From the NCBI GenBank assembly GCA_017517135.1, contig JAFXAK010000031.1, positions 1 to 64,000 on the forward strand: DNA of 64,000 bases, read 5' to 3'. How positions within the stretch are numbered: the first letter of the stretch is position 1; every line of letters starts with the position of its first letter. The translations under genes and the position numbers were made by a program. Shown piece by piece: positions 32,043 through 41,241 of the stretch. The notes beneath the pieces are model-generated. The model was not told the DNA's origin and did not search any database. It was given only the letters and a program-made list of their open reading frames with translations. This DNA is from Clostridia bacterium. GTDB taxonomy: Bacteria > Bacillota > Clostridia > Oscillospirales > Acutalibacteraceae.

Positions 32043-33523
32043 AGTAAAACATCTCTGATTGCGAGGGAGTCGGTAAGGAGCATTACCATTCTGTCTATTC
32101 CGAAGCCGATGCCGCCTGTGGGGGCCATGCCGTATTCGAGGGCGGTCATGAAATCTTCGTCGGTTGTGTTGGCTTCCTCGTCACCCTGAGCGAGCTGCTC
32201 CTCCTGTGCCTTGAAGCGTTCCCTCTGGTCGATGGGATCGTTAAGCTCGGAATATGCGTTTGCCATTTCCCAACCGTTCATAAAGAACTCAAAGCGTTCA
32301 ACATAGTCTGGGTTTTCGGGCTTTCTCTTTGTGAGGGGAGAAATTTCAACGGGATGGTCCATAAGGAAGGTGGGCTGAACGAGGTTGTGTTCAACGAATT
32401 CTTCAAAGAAGAGGTTGAGAATGTCGCCCTTCTTATGTCTTGCTTCAAACTCAATGCCCTTTTCCTTTGCGAGCGCCTTTGCTTCTTCATCAGTTTTGAT
32501 TTCATTGAAATCAATGCCTGCGTACTTTTTAACCGCATCAAGCATTGTTATTCTTTCAAAGGGCTTGCCGAGATCCATTTCAACACCGTTATACACAATC
32601 TTTGTTGTGCCGAGAACAGCCTGAGCAACATGGCGGTAAAGATTTTCTGTCAAATCCATCATACCGTGATAATCCGTGTATGCCTGATAAAGCTCCATAA
32701 GAGTGAATTCGGGGTTGTGTCTTGTATCGCAGCCTTCATTTCTGAAAACTCTGCCGATTTCATAAACTCTTTCCATACCGCCTACGATAAGACGCTTGAG
32801 ATAGAGCTCAAGAGAAATACGGAGCTTGAAATCCTCGTCGAGAGCATTGTGGTGAGTTACAAAAGGACGCGCAGCCGCACCGCCTGCATTTGAAACAAGC
32901 ATAGGAGTTTCAACCTCAATAAAGCCCTGAGAATCAAGATAATTTCTGATTTCTCTGATAATCAGTGAACGCTTTTTGAAGGTATCCATTACATCGGGAT
33001 TAACAATAAGGTCAAGATAACGCTGACGGTAACGGGTATCTGTATTTGTAAGACCGTGATATTTTTCGGGGAGAGGAAGAAGTGACTTTGTGAGAAGCTT
33101 GATTTCCTTTGCATGAACGGAGATTTCACCTCTGCGTGTTCTGAAAACAAAGCCCTTTACCTCAACGATATCGCCTATATCCCATTTCTTGAAATCAGCA
33201 TAGACATCCTCGCCTACATCGTCTCTCTTGACATAAACCTGCATTCTGCCGTCTCTGTCATATACATCGATAAAGTTAGCCTTACCCATATCACGCCATG
33301 TCTTGATTCGTCCGCAGATGCAGACATCCTGATTTTCAAGCTCATCAAAACGGGCTACTATTTCTGCTGAATGGATGGACTGACCGGCAGTTGTGATAAC
33401 AAAGGGATCTCTTCCCTCTTCCTGCATTTTCTGCAGCTTTTCAACTCTTATCTGTCTTAATTCGTTAACATTTATTTCGGCTTCCTGTTCGGGAGCAGCT
33501 GAGTTTAATATTTCGTCTGCCAT
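32015..33523 (-). CDS. lysS: Lysyl-tRNA synthetase, class II
   Basis: A 502-aa protein, the usual length. An N-terminal OB-fold anticodon-binding domain covers about 60-165. Class II motifs follow: motif 2 'GRVFRNEGCDTRHNPEFT' (about 259-276) and motif 3 'GIGFGIDRMVMLL' (about 473-485). It charges tRNA-Lys in the cytosol. The 3' end has been used as an integration target, but the reading frame ends at its natural length, so function should be intact. A GAAGGA ribosome binding site precedes the ATG. Confidence 0.97.
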   Translation of the reverse strand: MADEILNSAAPEQEAEINVNELRQIRVEKLQKMQEEGRDPFVITTAGQSIHSAEIVARFDELENQDVCICGRIKTWRDMGKANFIDVYDRDGRMQVYVKRDDVGEDVYADFKKWDIGDIVEVKGFVFRTRRGEISVHAKEIKLLTKSLLPLPEKYHGLTNTDTRYRQRYLDLIVNPDVMDTFKKRSLIIREIRNYLDSQGFIEVETPMLVSNAGGAAARPFVTHHNALDEDFKLRISLELYLKRLIVGGMERVYEIGRVFRNEGCDTRHNPEFTLMELYQAYTDYHGMMDLTENLYRHVAQAVLGTTKIVYNGVEMDLGKPFERITMLDAVKKYAGIDFNEIKTDEEAKALAKEKGIEFEARHKKGDILNLFFEEFVEHNLVQPTFLMDHPVEISPLTKRKPENPDYVERFEFFMNGWEMANAYSELNDPIDQRERFKAQEEQLAQGDEEANTTDEDFMTALEYGMAPTGGIGFGIDRMVMLLTDSLAIRDVLLFPTMKSID

Positions 33524-33550
33524 AATTTTATCCTTCTTTTCATTTTAATC

Positions 33551-33577
33551 AAAAAGCCGCCGTTATTCACCGGCGGC
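33551..33577 (-). terminator. Intrinsic terminator after greA
   Basis: On the minus strand GCCGCCG pairs with CGGCGGC and is followed by TTTTTG. It separates greA from lysS, so lysS is at least partly on its own transcript. Confidence 0.8.
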
Positions 33578-33582
33578 ATAAA

Positions 33583-34059
33583 TCAGTTCTTGAAAATTTC
33601 AAGAATTTCGATTTCGTCGTTTCCGGCAGGAGTTTCTGCAATAACGACATCTCCTACTTTATGTCCGAGTAAAGCTTTTCCGACAGGAGATTCATCGGAA
33701 ACCTTATTCTGCATAGGATTAGCCTGAGGCGCACCTACGATATGATAAACAAGCTCTTCGTTATAGGTTCTGTCAAGCACCTTAACGGAAAGACCTGTGT
33801 GTACGCTCTCGGTTGAAAGTGTGCTTTCGTCAAGAACTGTTGCGTGTGAAAGTGTGTATTCAATTTCTGCAATACGCGCTTCAAGCTTTGCCTGATCTGA
33901 CTTAGCTTCATCATATTCGCTGTTTTCGGAAAGGTCACCGAAAGACTTTGCTTCTTTGATTTTTTCAGCAATGTCATTACGGCCTGTGGTGCGGAGTTCA
34001 CGAAGCTCTTCCTTTAACTGCTCTATCACTTTAAGCGGTAATACATACTCGTCTGCCAT
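33583..34059 (-). CDS. greA: Transcription elongation factor GreA
   Basis: A 158-aa protein, the family length. The N-terminal coiled coil contains 'GDLSENSEYDEAK', with the acidic tip residues that stimulate RNA cleavage by backtracked RNA polymerase. The C-terminal FKBP-like domain has 'ESPVGKALLGHKVGDVV'. It is directly upstream of lysS, a common pairing in Firmicutes. Confidence 0.97.
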   Translation of the reverse strand: MADEYVLPLKVIEQLKEELRELRTTGRNDIAEKIKEAKSFGDLSENSEYDEAKSDQAKLEARIAEIEYTLSHATVLDESTLSTESVHTGLSVKVLDRTYNEELVYHIVGAPQANPMQNKVSDESPVGKALLGHKVGDVVIAETPAGNDEIEILEIFKN

Positions 34060-34152
34060 ATTAAAACATATCCCTTCAAGTTAAAATACTAATAATAGAT
34101 TGTATGGGATTTCACCCGTATTTGTCAAGAGTTTTTTTCTTAAAACAAAAAA

Positions 34153-35571
34153 TCAATTACCCAACGAATACTGATAATCTTTAACGATATCCTCTATTCC
34201 TTCTTCTGTTGACACGATTCCGCCTGCAATCGAGTCGATAATCTCCCCGAGAGAATCAACTATATCGGAGGGATTTACGGTTGAAGAATCGCTCTCAGGT
34301 GCCTGTGTTGCATTTCCTGTATCATTGTCGTCAGAAGCCTCTTCATTACCGGAAGTATTTTCAGCTTCAGCGGGAACCTCATCCTTTTTATCCTCCGTAT
34401 CAACTATGCTGACCTCTTTACCGTCGGGCGGATAGTTGAACTTTGACTCAAGCTTTACGGCTGTGCGAAGAATAAGACGGGCATCTGCTGAATTTATAAC
34501 ACCGTCAAAATTGATATCGCCGTACAGTAAGCCCTGATTGTTGTCAATGACCTGTAAGCCTACAGCATGTCTCAGAGCGGAACGCGCATCATATGCATCA
34601 ACATCGCCGTCGTTATCGATATCTCCGAAAAATCTCGGTGACCAGTCGAACTTGCTCATTTCCGTATCAATAACATACTGTACATTTACATTCTGATTTT
34701 TAAGCAGCTCCTTTGCATCAACGGGGGTTCCGCCGCTTACTGCAATTATCTTATTTGCAAATTCAACACCGAGCTCAAAATAGTTTGTGCCGGAAGGAGA
34801 CAGTAATGTCATCATCTGCGAAAAATCATAGAAAGAAATGTCAAAATTATATGTTACGCTTGTTTTATATGATTTAAGAAGTCCGTTTGCATCAAACACA
34901 GCATAAACACTTGCATTATCGTAAGTAAAATTGCTGAATTTTACTGTTGAAAGAATACCGTCTTCCCCGTCGCTTGAGCCGAAAATTGTGGGATTGATGC
35001 TGCCGCTTGCAAGGTCAAAAACTCTATCCATTCCCGATTCGCTTACATTTTCGGGAGTGAAGCCGTCATCGAATGTAATATAAACCTCAAGCTGTTCGTT
35101 TTCTCCGTTTTTGTCCGTAAGCTCCTGAACCTGCATATCAAATTTATCGGCAGCAGAAAGTGCCGATATATAATTTTCACCGCTCACAGGCAATATATTG
35201 TCACGGGAGAAGCCTTTATAAATCTCCTTAGTACTTGTGCTGTTGTTTTCGTCTTCAACAAGCTTTGTAATAAGTCCGCTTGCAAGAGATTCCTCTGCAA
35301 GGAAAATACTGTTGAAGATTATTGCCAGCCAATCAGAAGCACTGCCTTTAAGCTCCTTTCCGATTGTTGCCTGTTTTTTATACACAAGGTAAGGCATATC
35401 GGATTTGACTGCATTGACACCGTTGTTGAAAATATCAAGATAATAGGAACGCTCCTCATCATCAGTTACAAGACCGGGCTTTGTAACTGCACCGACACTC
35501 AGCATTGATGTCAGTATCATAACAAGAGCTAAGCAGCATACAGCAACACGCTTAAAAAAACTTTTTTTCAT
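34153..35571 (-). CDS. Secreted dockerin-type repeat protein
   Basis: A 472-aa protein. Signal peptide at residues 1-28 (Lys-rich start, hydrophobic core, Ala-Val-Gly-Ala-like cleavage region). The middle ~250 aa are unrecognised. Residues ~317-375 hold two dockerin-type EF-hand-like units: 'FGDIDNDGDVDAYDARSALRH' (split: FGDIDNDGDVDAYD, then ARSALRH) and 'YGDINFDGVINSADARLILR'. An acidic Ser/Asn-rich tail follows. Dockerins bind cohesins and calcium, for example in cellulosome-like assemblies of ruminococci. No catalytic domain is seen, so it may be a structural or adaptor protein. Confidence 0.85.
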   Translation of the reverse strand: MKKSFFKRVAVCCLALVMILTSMLSVGAVTKPGLVTDDEERSYYLDIFNNGVNAVKSDMPYLVYKKQATIGKELKGSASDWLAIIFNSIFLAEESLASGLITKLVEDENNSTSTKEIYKGFSRDNILPVSGENYISALSAADKFDMQVQELTDKNGENEQLEVYITFDDGFTPENVSESGMDRVFDLASGSINPTIFGSSDGEDGILSTVKFSNFTYDNASVYAVFDANGLLKSYKTSVTYNFDISFYDFSQMMTLLSPSGTNYFELGVEFANKIIAVSGGTPVDAKELLKNQNVNVQYVIDTEMSKFDWSPRFFGDIDNDGDVDAYDARSALRHAVGLQVIDNNQGLLYGDINFDGVINSADARLILRTAVKLESKFNYPPDGKEVSIVDTEDKKDEVPAEAENTSGNEEASDDNDTGNATQAPESDSSTVNPSDIVDSLGEIIDSIAGGIVSTEEGIEDIVKDYQYSLGN

Positions 35572-35624
35572 ATTGCATACAACCTTTTTGATTTTTTGTA
35601 ATCACCGGATTTTCCGACAAATTT

Positions 35625-36299
35625 TTATATCCATTTAAGCTTAAGCAAAAGCATTGCGCCCAGCATTGCAGCAACGATAGTTATAAAGAGGAGTGTGCCG
35701 ACAACAAGAGTGGGAGCAAACACAAGAACAAGACAGCCTATAACAATGGGGAAAATAGCGATCTTCCAGTTCTTCTTGAAATAACCTGCACCGAGGGCAC
35801 CGAAAAGTGCGGGAAGCACATAGGTAAATGCAGGAGCAAATACTGAATCGGGGTTTGTGAGATAAGGAAGCACGGGGCTGAACAAAAGCACTCCGACTGC
35901 AATTATCACGGTGGTTGTGATTGCGGAAACACCGATTGCAATAGTGGAAATTACCTCACCCTCTTCGCTGTTTGCACGGACCTTTGCATTTTCCATTGCA
36001 TTAAGTCCTGCGGGAAGCTTGAGGTTTGATATATTACCTGTAACAAAGCTCAGATATGTGCCGCCGGCACCGAGCATGGGAGTATAGGTAATAACCTCTA
36101 TAACTGCAGTTCCCCAATAGAGAGGAATTACTTTTATGAGAGCCTTGAATACATCCTGAGCTGCAGGCCAAACATTGAAGTACAGACAAATGCTGACGGG
36201 GACTGCAACAAGCACTGCAAGAGCGGTTACGCTCCAGATTCTGCCCCAGGTATGTACCTTATCAAAATATGTTCTTTCGGTTAATTTATTCTTTTTCAT
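35625..36299 (-). CDS. Integral membrane protein, partner of DUF5058 protein
   Basis: A 224-aa protein with six or so hydrophobic segments and a basic N-terminus. A conserved-looking 'GAGGTYLSFVTGNISNLKLP' lies near residues 76-95. It is paired with the DUF5058-like gene 6 bp upstream, as is usual for this two-gene unit in Clostridia. The substrate is unknown, and a two-component transporter is likely. Confidence 0.65.
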   Translation of the reverse strand: MKKNKLTERTYFDKVHTWGRIWSVTALAVLVAVPVSICLYFNVWPAAQDVFKALIKVIPLYWGTAVIEVITYTPMLGAGGTYLSFVTGNISNLKLPAGLNAMENAKVRANSEEGEVISTIAIGVSAITTTVIIAVGVLLFSPVLPYLTNPDSVFAPAFTYVLPALFGALGAGYFKKNWKIAIFPIVIGCLVLVFAPTLVVGTLLFITIVAAMLGAMLLLKLKWI

Positions 36300-36305
36300 C
36301 TTATT

Positions 36306-37073
36306 TTACCCCCACCATGTGAATGAAACCAGACTTTCGGGCGCAAACATATTGAGAAGAATTGCAACTCCCATTGCTCCGAACATACTCAGAGGCATAG
36401 CAAAAGGCTGGAGCTTTTTAAGATTGTATTTAGTGCAGAGTGTTTCAAGCACAAGACTGAAAATAATTGAGCTTACAAGCACACATATCGACATAAAGCC
36501 TGCATCGCCTACACCGTCTGATGTTTTACCGTTGATTGCACGGGCAATAAATGCTGAAATAATACCAATAAAGGATGCGGCGGAAAGAACATCGCCCACT
36601 TTGGAGCTGCCTTCACTTTTGTTTACCGCAGCTCCGATCTTTTTATGCACAAACTTGCAAAGGAAAGGAAGAAGCACAAGCGGGAAACAGGAGCCTATTG
36701 TCATAACCCAGGCAACTGCACCGAACTGAGCAGGATCGGAAACCTCTGTGGAAAGAGAAACACCGAAAACATCAAGCACAGACTGAGCCGCAACCGTTTC
36801 ATAGGCAAGATTACCGATAACGGAAAGACGAATCCAGGGAAGAACGATTCCCAAGGCAGATGCTAACACAATAACCGTTGTGAGAATTGAAAGAGCAGGC
36901 GCTACCGAGAAAAGTGCAGAAGAAATCACGGTATTTTTAAGTGTTTCCTTTGTTATACCGAGCTCCTTGGCGCGTTTCCATGCTTTTACGATAAAGAACA
37001 CAGACTGTACTATAACAAAAGCAATAACGACCGCAGCAATGGCATACATTATGCCGCTTTCTTTGAAGTCCAT
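36306..37073 (-). CDS. DUF5058 family membrane protein
   Basis: A 255-aa protein with about seven hydrophobic segments. The N-terminal 'SGIMYAIAAVVIAFVIVQSVFFIVKAWKRAKELG' and the overall pattern fit DUF5058. It is probably the partner subunit of the following membrane protein in an uncharacterised transporter. It starts at ATG 37073 with AGGAGGT-like Shine-Dalgarno sequence (CCGGAGGTAA on the minus strand). Confidence 0.7.
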   Translation of the reverse strand: MDFKESGIMYAIAAVVIAFVIVQSVFFIVKAWKRAKELGITKETLKNTVISSALFSVAPALSILTTVIVLASALGIVLPWIRLSVIGNLAYETVAAQSVLDVFGVSLSTEVSDPAQFGAVAWVMTIGSCFPLVLLPFLCKFVHKKIGAAVNKSEGSSKVGDVLSAASFIGIISAFIARAINGKTSDGVGDAGFMSICVLVSSIIFSLVLETLCTKYNLKKLQPFAMPLSMFGAMGVAILLNMFAPESLVSFTWWG

Positions 37074-37159
37074 AAATTACCTCCGGAATTTAAATTGTTT
37101 CAATTAAATAGTTTATCACAAAAAAAAAGGGAACGCAAGGGTATATTATAATAATTATA

Positions 37160-37894
37160 TCAAACAACCATACCGCCGTTGACACCCAGATTCTGCCCCG
37201 TTATATAAGCCGTTTTTTCATCAGCAAAAAATGCAACGGCCACCGCAATCTCTTCGGGTAAAGCAAGCCTGCCTACGGGTATCTCCTCACAAAGAGCCGC
37301 TATTTCTTCTTCGGAAAAATTCTTCATCATAGCGGTATCAACCGCACCCGGTGAAACACAGTTTACGGTTATCCCCGAGGGGGCAAGCTCCTTTGCGAGA
37401 GCCTTTGTAAGTCCGATAACTCCTGCCTTTGCAGAGGAATATGCCACCTCACACGAAGCACCAACCTGTCCCCACATAGAGGAAATATTGATTATTCTGC
37501 CGTATTTTCCGGAAATCATATGAGGTACAACGGCTTTTGCACAGTTGAAAGTGCCCGTAAGGTTAACAGACTGGATTTTCTGCCATTCTTCGGCAGAAGT
37601 GAGGTCAAAAAGCTTCTGCAGAGCAACACCCGAATTGTTTACAAGAACATCTATACCGCCTGTTTTTTCAACAATCTGAGAAATCATAGCTTCAACCTGC
37701 TTTTCATCGCTGACATCTGCCTTTACGGCAAAGCAGTCAAAGCCCGATAAAACAAGCTCGGAGGAAAGAGCTTTCGCTTTTTCCTCTGAGCTGAAATAGT
37801 TTATTACAACTGTAAATGAGTCGGCGCACAGCCGCCTTACTATCGCTTCACCGATACCGCCGGCTCCGCCCGTTACAAGTGCTGTTTTTTTCAT
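37160..37894 (-). CDS. SDR oxidoreductase, FabG/YmfI-like
   Basis: A 244-aa protein. The Rossmann start 'TGGAGGIGEAIVRRL' (about 8-22), 'NNSGV' (about 86-90), the Ser of 'ISSMWGQVGAS' and the Tyr-x-x-x-Lys of 'VAYSSAKAG' form the full short-chain dehydrogenase active site. The Ser-Ser-Met-Trp-Gly stretch and the terminal 'NLGVNGGMVV' are like proteins annotated as elongation-factor-P 5-aminopentanone reductase (YmfI), but a 3-oxoacyl-ACP reductase role cannot be excluded. No fatty-acid genes are nearby, which slightly favours the former. Confidence 0.85.
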   Translation of the reverse strand: MKKTALVTGGAGGIGEAIVRRLCADSFTVVINYFSSEEKAKALSSELVLSGFDCFAVKADVSDEKQVEAMISQIVEKTGGIDVLVNNSGVALQKLFDLTSAEEWQKIQSVNLTGTFNCAKAVVPHMISGKYGRIINISSMWGQVGASCEVAYSSAKAGVIGLTKALAKELAPSGITVNCVSPGAVDTAMMKNFSEEEIAALCEEIPVGRLALPEEIAVAVAFFADEKTAYITGQNLGVNGGMVV

Positions 37895-37909
37895 AACACA
37901 AAACTGCTT

Positions 37910-38797
37910 TTATGCCATTGCAGTCATAAGACCTGCCATAAAGGTGACCATATTCTGCTTTTTGAATGCAACGGAGGGATCAATCATATAATCGGGCACG
38001 GTTACGGTAAAGTAATCAATGTAGTTCGCGGAAATAACCTTACCTGTAGAATCGGCAGATGCAAAGCCCTTGAGTGAATTACCGTCCATATAGATATATG
38101 TCATAGAATTGTTATCGTTGCGGAAAACATAGCAGTCACATGTAACACCGTTGACTGTACCTGTTGTTTTTTCGTCTGCATCCGAAAGATTGCCGAACGC
38201 TTCAAAACCGAAGTCCATTGAAGCAAGCATTTCCTCTTTGCTCATATCCAGCTGCTTGAGCAATGATTCGTTCACTTCCATATATGTTTTCTTGTCGACA
38301 TTTATCATATACACATTCTCATCATTGAAAAGCATACCTACATTCATACCGTCAATAGCGGCTGTGACATATACGGAAGTGCCAGAGAATGCCATTTCCA
38401 TAGGAACTGTTCCCGTGCTGTCTACCATAGTACCCTTACAATAGAAGGTACCCTCACGGAGAATATCATAGTCTGATTTTGTTACAACGGGAGCTGTCGT
38501 TGTGCTTTCCTGAACGGGTGCATTCGTTGTGTTCTCCTGAACAGGTGCATTGGTTGTGCTTTCCTGAACAGGTGCATTGGTTGTGCTTTCCTGAACGGGA
38601 GGAAGAGTTCCGTCTGTTGTACTTTCAGTCATACCGACATCTGTTACACCGGGAAGAGTGGTAGTCTCTGTAACAACGGGATCATTATTTACCTGTGTTG
38701 TGGTTTCGTCCAGCATCTGACTTGAAAAACTCAGACAGCCAGCAAATGTCATTACAACTGCGACAATAGCACAGATTACACTTAAAGCTTTTTTCAT
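37910..38797 (-). CDS. Lipoprotein with Thr/Pro-rich repeats
   Basis: A 295-aa protein. The signal sequence ends in a lipobox Thr-Phe-Ala-Gly-Cys (Cys21). A low-complexity linker with about four 9-aa units of the 'QESTTNAPV' kind spans about 68-104 and lifts the domain from the membrane. The C-terminal ~190 aa look like a beta-rich outer-surface domain ('MAFSGTSVYVTAAIDGMNVGMLFNDENVYMINVDKKTYMEV', split here for length: MAFSGTSVYVTAAIDG and NVYMINVDKKTYMEV). This resembles lipoproteins of unknown role common in Oscillospirales. Confidence 0.75.
   Translation of the reverse strand: MKKALSVICAIVAVVMTFAGCLSFSSQMLDETTTQVNNDPVVTETTTLPGVTDVGMTESTTDGTLPPVQESTTNAPVQESTTNAPVQENTTNAPVQESTTTAPVVTKSDYDILREGTFYCKGTMVDSTGTVPMEMAFSGTSVYVTAAIDGMNVGMLFNDENVYMINVDKKTYMEVNESLLKQLDMSKEEMLASMDFGFEAFGNLSDADEKTTGTVNGVTCDCYVFRNDNNSMTYIYMDGNSLKGFASADSTGKVISANYIDYFTVTVPDYMIDPSVAFKKQNMVTFMAGLMTAMA
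38509..38598 (-). repeat. 27-bp tandem repeat in the lipoprotein gene
   Basis: Units begin at 38509, 38536, 38563 and 38590. The second and third are almost identical at DNA level. Each encodes a 9-residue Gln-Glu-Ser/Asn-Thr-Thr-Asn-Ala-Pro-Val unit. The in-frame unit length allows copy-number change without loss of frame. Confidence 0.85.
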
Positions 38798-38919
38798 TAT
38801 ACTGAATCCTCTCTTTAGAACATACTCAAGATATAATACACCAAAAACAGCAACAAATCAAGATATTTTTTGCTGTTAAAATGTTAAAATTTTATGCTTT
38901 AAATACTCTTAAAAGCTAA

Positions 38920-38948
38920 TTGCAAAATCCGTGATAATATGTTATAGT
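38920..38948 (+). promoter_or_regulatory. Promoter upstream of rpe
   Basis: -35 TTGCAA (38920-38925), a 17-bp spacer and -10 TATAGT (38943-38948), about 43 bp before the rpe start. Confidence 0.6.
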
Positions 38949-38990
38949 AAAGATGTATATAGAAAATCAAAGAAAGTATGCGTGGCTGTT

Positions 38991-39635
38991 ATGATTAAAA
39001 TTTCACCCTCAATCCTTGCAAGTGATTTTTCAAAGCTCGGTGCAGAAGCCGAAAAATGCGAAAAAGCAGGAGCAGATATGCTTCATATAGATGTTATGGA
39101 CGGTCATTTTGTTCCGAATATAACCATAGGTATTCCCGTGGTGAAATCTTTAAGAAAATGCGTTTCAATTCCTTTTGATGTGCATCTTATGATAAGCAAT
39201 CCCGAAAAATACATCCCCGATTTTATAAGTGCGGGGGCAGACATAATAACCTTCCACGCAGAAGCTGACTGCGATATAAAAAAATGCATAAAGCTGATAA
39301 AGAGTGCAGGCAAAAAGGCAGGCGTATCGTTAAAGCCTGCAACAAGCGCATCTGTACTCACGGATGTTCTCCCCGAGCTTGATATGGTGCTTGTTATGAC
39401 CGTTGAGCCCGGCTTCGGCGGACAAAGCTTTATGGAAGCTCAGCTTGAAAAAATATCCGAGGTCAAAGCTTTGTGCAGCAAATTATCGCTCAGCACCGAC
39501 ATTCAGGTTGACGGCGGAATAAACACCGAAACGGCAAAAAAGGTTATTGAAGCAGGGGCTAATGTGCTTGTTGCGGGAAGCTTTGTTTTCAATGCTCAGG
39601 ACACCCGTGCCGCCATTGAAAGCTTAAGACAATAA
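38991..39635 (+). CDS. rpe: Ribulose-phosphate 3-epimerase
   Basis: A 214-aa protein, counted from ATG 38991. A GTG at 38982 is an alternative start, and neither has a strong ribosome binding site. The TIM-barrel family marks are present: 'ISPSILASDF' (4-13), 'DMLHIDVMDGHFVPN' (about 30-44), 'HLMI' (about 66-69), 'VEPGFGGQSF' (about 142-151) and 'DGGIN' (about 177-181). It interconverts ribulose-5-phosphate and xylulose-5-phosphate in the pentose phosphate pathway. The 3' end overlaps the convergent MecA-like gene by 12 bp. Confidence 0.95.
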   Translation: MIKISPSILASDFSKLGAEAEKCEKAGADMLHIDVMDGHFVPNITIGIPVVKSLRKCVSIPFDVHLMISNPEKYIPDFISAGADIITFHAEADCDIKKCIKLIKSAGKKAGVSLKPATSASVLTDVLPELDMVLVMTVEPGFGGQSFMEAQLEKISEVKALCSKLSLSTDIQVDGGINTETAKKVIEAGANVLVAGSFVFNAQDTRAAIESLRQ

Positions 39636-40196
39636 CAGCAGCTTTTCTACTGCGTTTTCACCCTCTATTTTATTCCACAGCTCATCCGTTGAAGCAAGAA
39701 GCATACGGTTTTTCTTACCGTGAAGCTCACCGAAACGGCAGATTCTTGCACACAGAACGGGAGCAAGCTTTGAATCCGGGTAAAAAACAAGTCTGTACAT
39801 TCCGTTCTTTTCAAACAAGGCGCTTCTGCCCGAAAAGCTGCCTGCAACGGCTGCATCAACACATTTGTCAAGTGCATCCGTTTCAAGTATCAGCACATTC
39901 TCCTCGGTCTTTATGAGCTGCTTTACCGACGGAGTGTTATCCCCCCTCGGAGGAAGACTTGTAAAGCTTATGGAAATGCCCTCCTCACCGAGCAGACAGA
40001 CCTCTATAAGCAATTTACCCGACATATTTATATCGGCACCGCTTTTATGCTTTGCCTCATCAAGAATTGTCCAGAGAACTCTTCTTGTTTCTATATCGGA
40101 ATAGTCAAAATCCTCATATGTAATGTCATAGGCTTTTAGCTCATTCGCACTGAGCTTCACCTCAAGCCTGTATTCGTTGCAAACAGTAATATTCAT
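39624..40196 (-). CDS. MecA-like adaptor protein
   Basis: ATG 40196 has GGAGG 9 bp upstream, and a longer open frame is dismissed. The 190-aa product starts 'MNITVCNEYRLEVKLSANELKAYDI', followed by 'DFDYSDIETRRVLWTILDEA', which follows the N-terminal pattern of the MecA/YpbH adaptors that deliver substrates to ClpCP. The middle is shorter than in Bacillus MecA and the C-terminal domain ('MYRLVFYPDS...ICRFGELHGKKN') is moderately similar. The call is family level only. Confidence 0.65.
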   Translation of the reverse strand: MNITVCNEYRLEVKLSANELKAYDITYEDFDYSDIETRRVLWTILDEAKHKSGADINMSGKLLIEVCLLGEEGISISFTSLPPRGDNTPSVKQLIKTEENVLILETDALDKCVDAAVAGSFSGRSALFEKNGMYRLVFYPDSKLAPVLCARICRFGELHGKKNRMLLASTDELWNKIEGENAVEKLLLLS

Positions 40197-40269
40197 ACCT
40201 TGCTTCCTCCAAAAAAATATCCTCAGGAATATTCTATGCCCCTGAGCAGATATTCGCAATATAAAATTT

Positions 40270-41241
40270 ATGGAAAGTGATGTGAAAATTTCCGCTATGC
40301 AAAACAAAAAAACAGAAAACAAATTGCCGTTTACCGCGGATATGCTCATAATACTTATACCTTTCTGTCTGCTGTCTGTATATTTTTACGGACTTACGGC
40401 AGTAAAGCTCATTTTTGCAAGCATCATCACAGCTATTGTATGTGATTTCACAGGCTGTGTGTTACTGAAAAGAGAAATTGAACTTTCCGATTTAAGTGCT
40501 GTCAACACAGGTATCATAACCGCTCTGCTGCTGTCCTCTTCAACGCCTGTGTATATTGCCGTGCTTACCGCTGCCTTTGCAATATGCGTAGGCAAGCTTC
40601 CTTTCGGCAGCTATAAAAATTCCCCTTTCACACCCGCCGCAGTCGGTATTGCCTTTGCAAGTGTGTGCTTCCCCGATTATCTGTTCAATTATCTTCCGTC
40701 ATTAAGAGATACGGGTATATTCACCTCCTCACTTGCATCAATGCTCACTCAGGGCAACACCGTAAATATGACCGCTCCCGGACTTCTCAGTATACTTGTC
40801 GGCAACTGTCCCGGCCCCATAGGTGCTACCTGTACGGTAGCTTTGCTTGCCACACTCATTTTTCTTCTGATAAGAAGACCGAATGCATTTTTTTCGGCAG
40901 CCGGCTTTATCAGCATCTGCTGTCTGTTTGCCGTTTTATTCCCCCGTGTGCTTTCAGGCAGACAGGCTTCCGTTATTATGGAATTATGCTCGGGAATGCT
41001 TATGTTTACGGCTGTTTTTCTTATTCCCTGGCCGAACAAGGAATTTTCCTCTCCGCTTTCTGCAATGCTTTACGGTATCACGGGCGGTCTTTTCCAGATG
41101 CTTATAAGATATTTCGGCACTTTTGAGGAAGGTGCTGTTTTTGCCGTTCTTTTCTGTGATGCAATAAGCTTCCTTTTCATAAAAAAAGAGAAAACACAAA
41201 AAACCGGAAAGGAGAACAAGTATGAACAACAAGTCTCCTGA
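40270..41241 (+). CDS. rnfD: RnfD-like membrane subunit, FMN site apparently lost
   Basis: A 323-aa protein with about nine membrane helices in an NqrB/RnfD-like arrangement, including 'PGPIGATC', where RnfD usually has a Gly-Glu-Thr-Ser motif. The stretch where active RnfD proteins carry the covalent-FMN Thr (Ser-Ala-Thr-Pro-Leu) aligns with 'FTSSLASML', which has no Thr at that position. This alignment is from memory. No strong ribosome binding site is seen before ATG 40270. It is the first gene of a D-E-A set that lacks rnfC, rnfG and rnfB. The two following genes overlap or abut it. Confidence 0.75.
   Translation: MESDVKISAMQNKKTENKLPFTADMLIILIPFCLLSVYFYGLTAVKLIFASIITAIVCDFTGCVLLKREIELSDLSAVNTGIITALLLSSSTPVYIAVLTAAFAICVGKLPFGSYKNSPFTPAAVGIAFASVCFPDYLFNYLPSLRDTGIFTSSLASMLTQGNTVNMTAPGLLSILVGNCPGPIGATCTVALLATLIFLLIRRPNAFFSAAGFISICCLFAVLFPRVLSGRQASVIMELCSGMLMFTAVFLIPWPNKEFSSPLSAMLYGITGGLFQMLIRYFGTFEEGAVFAVLFCDAISFLFIKKEKTQKTGKENKYEQQVS

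Noticed and set aside
38496..38602. Possible CRISPR or VNTR unrelated to genes
   Set aside because: The 27-bp units are in frame with the lipoprotein gene and have no spacers.
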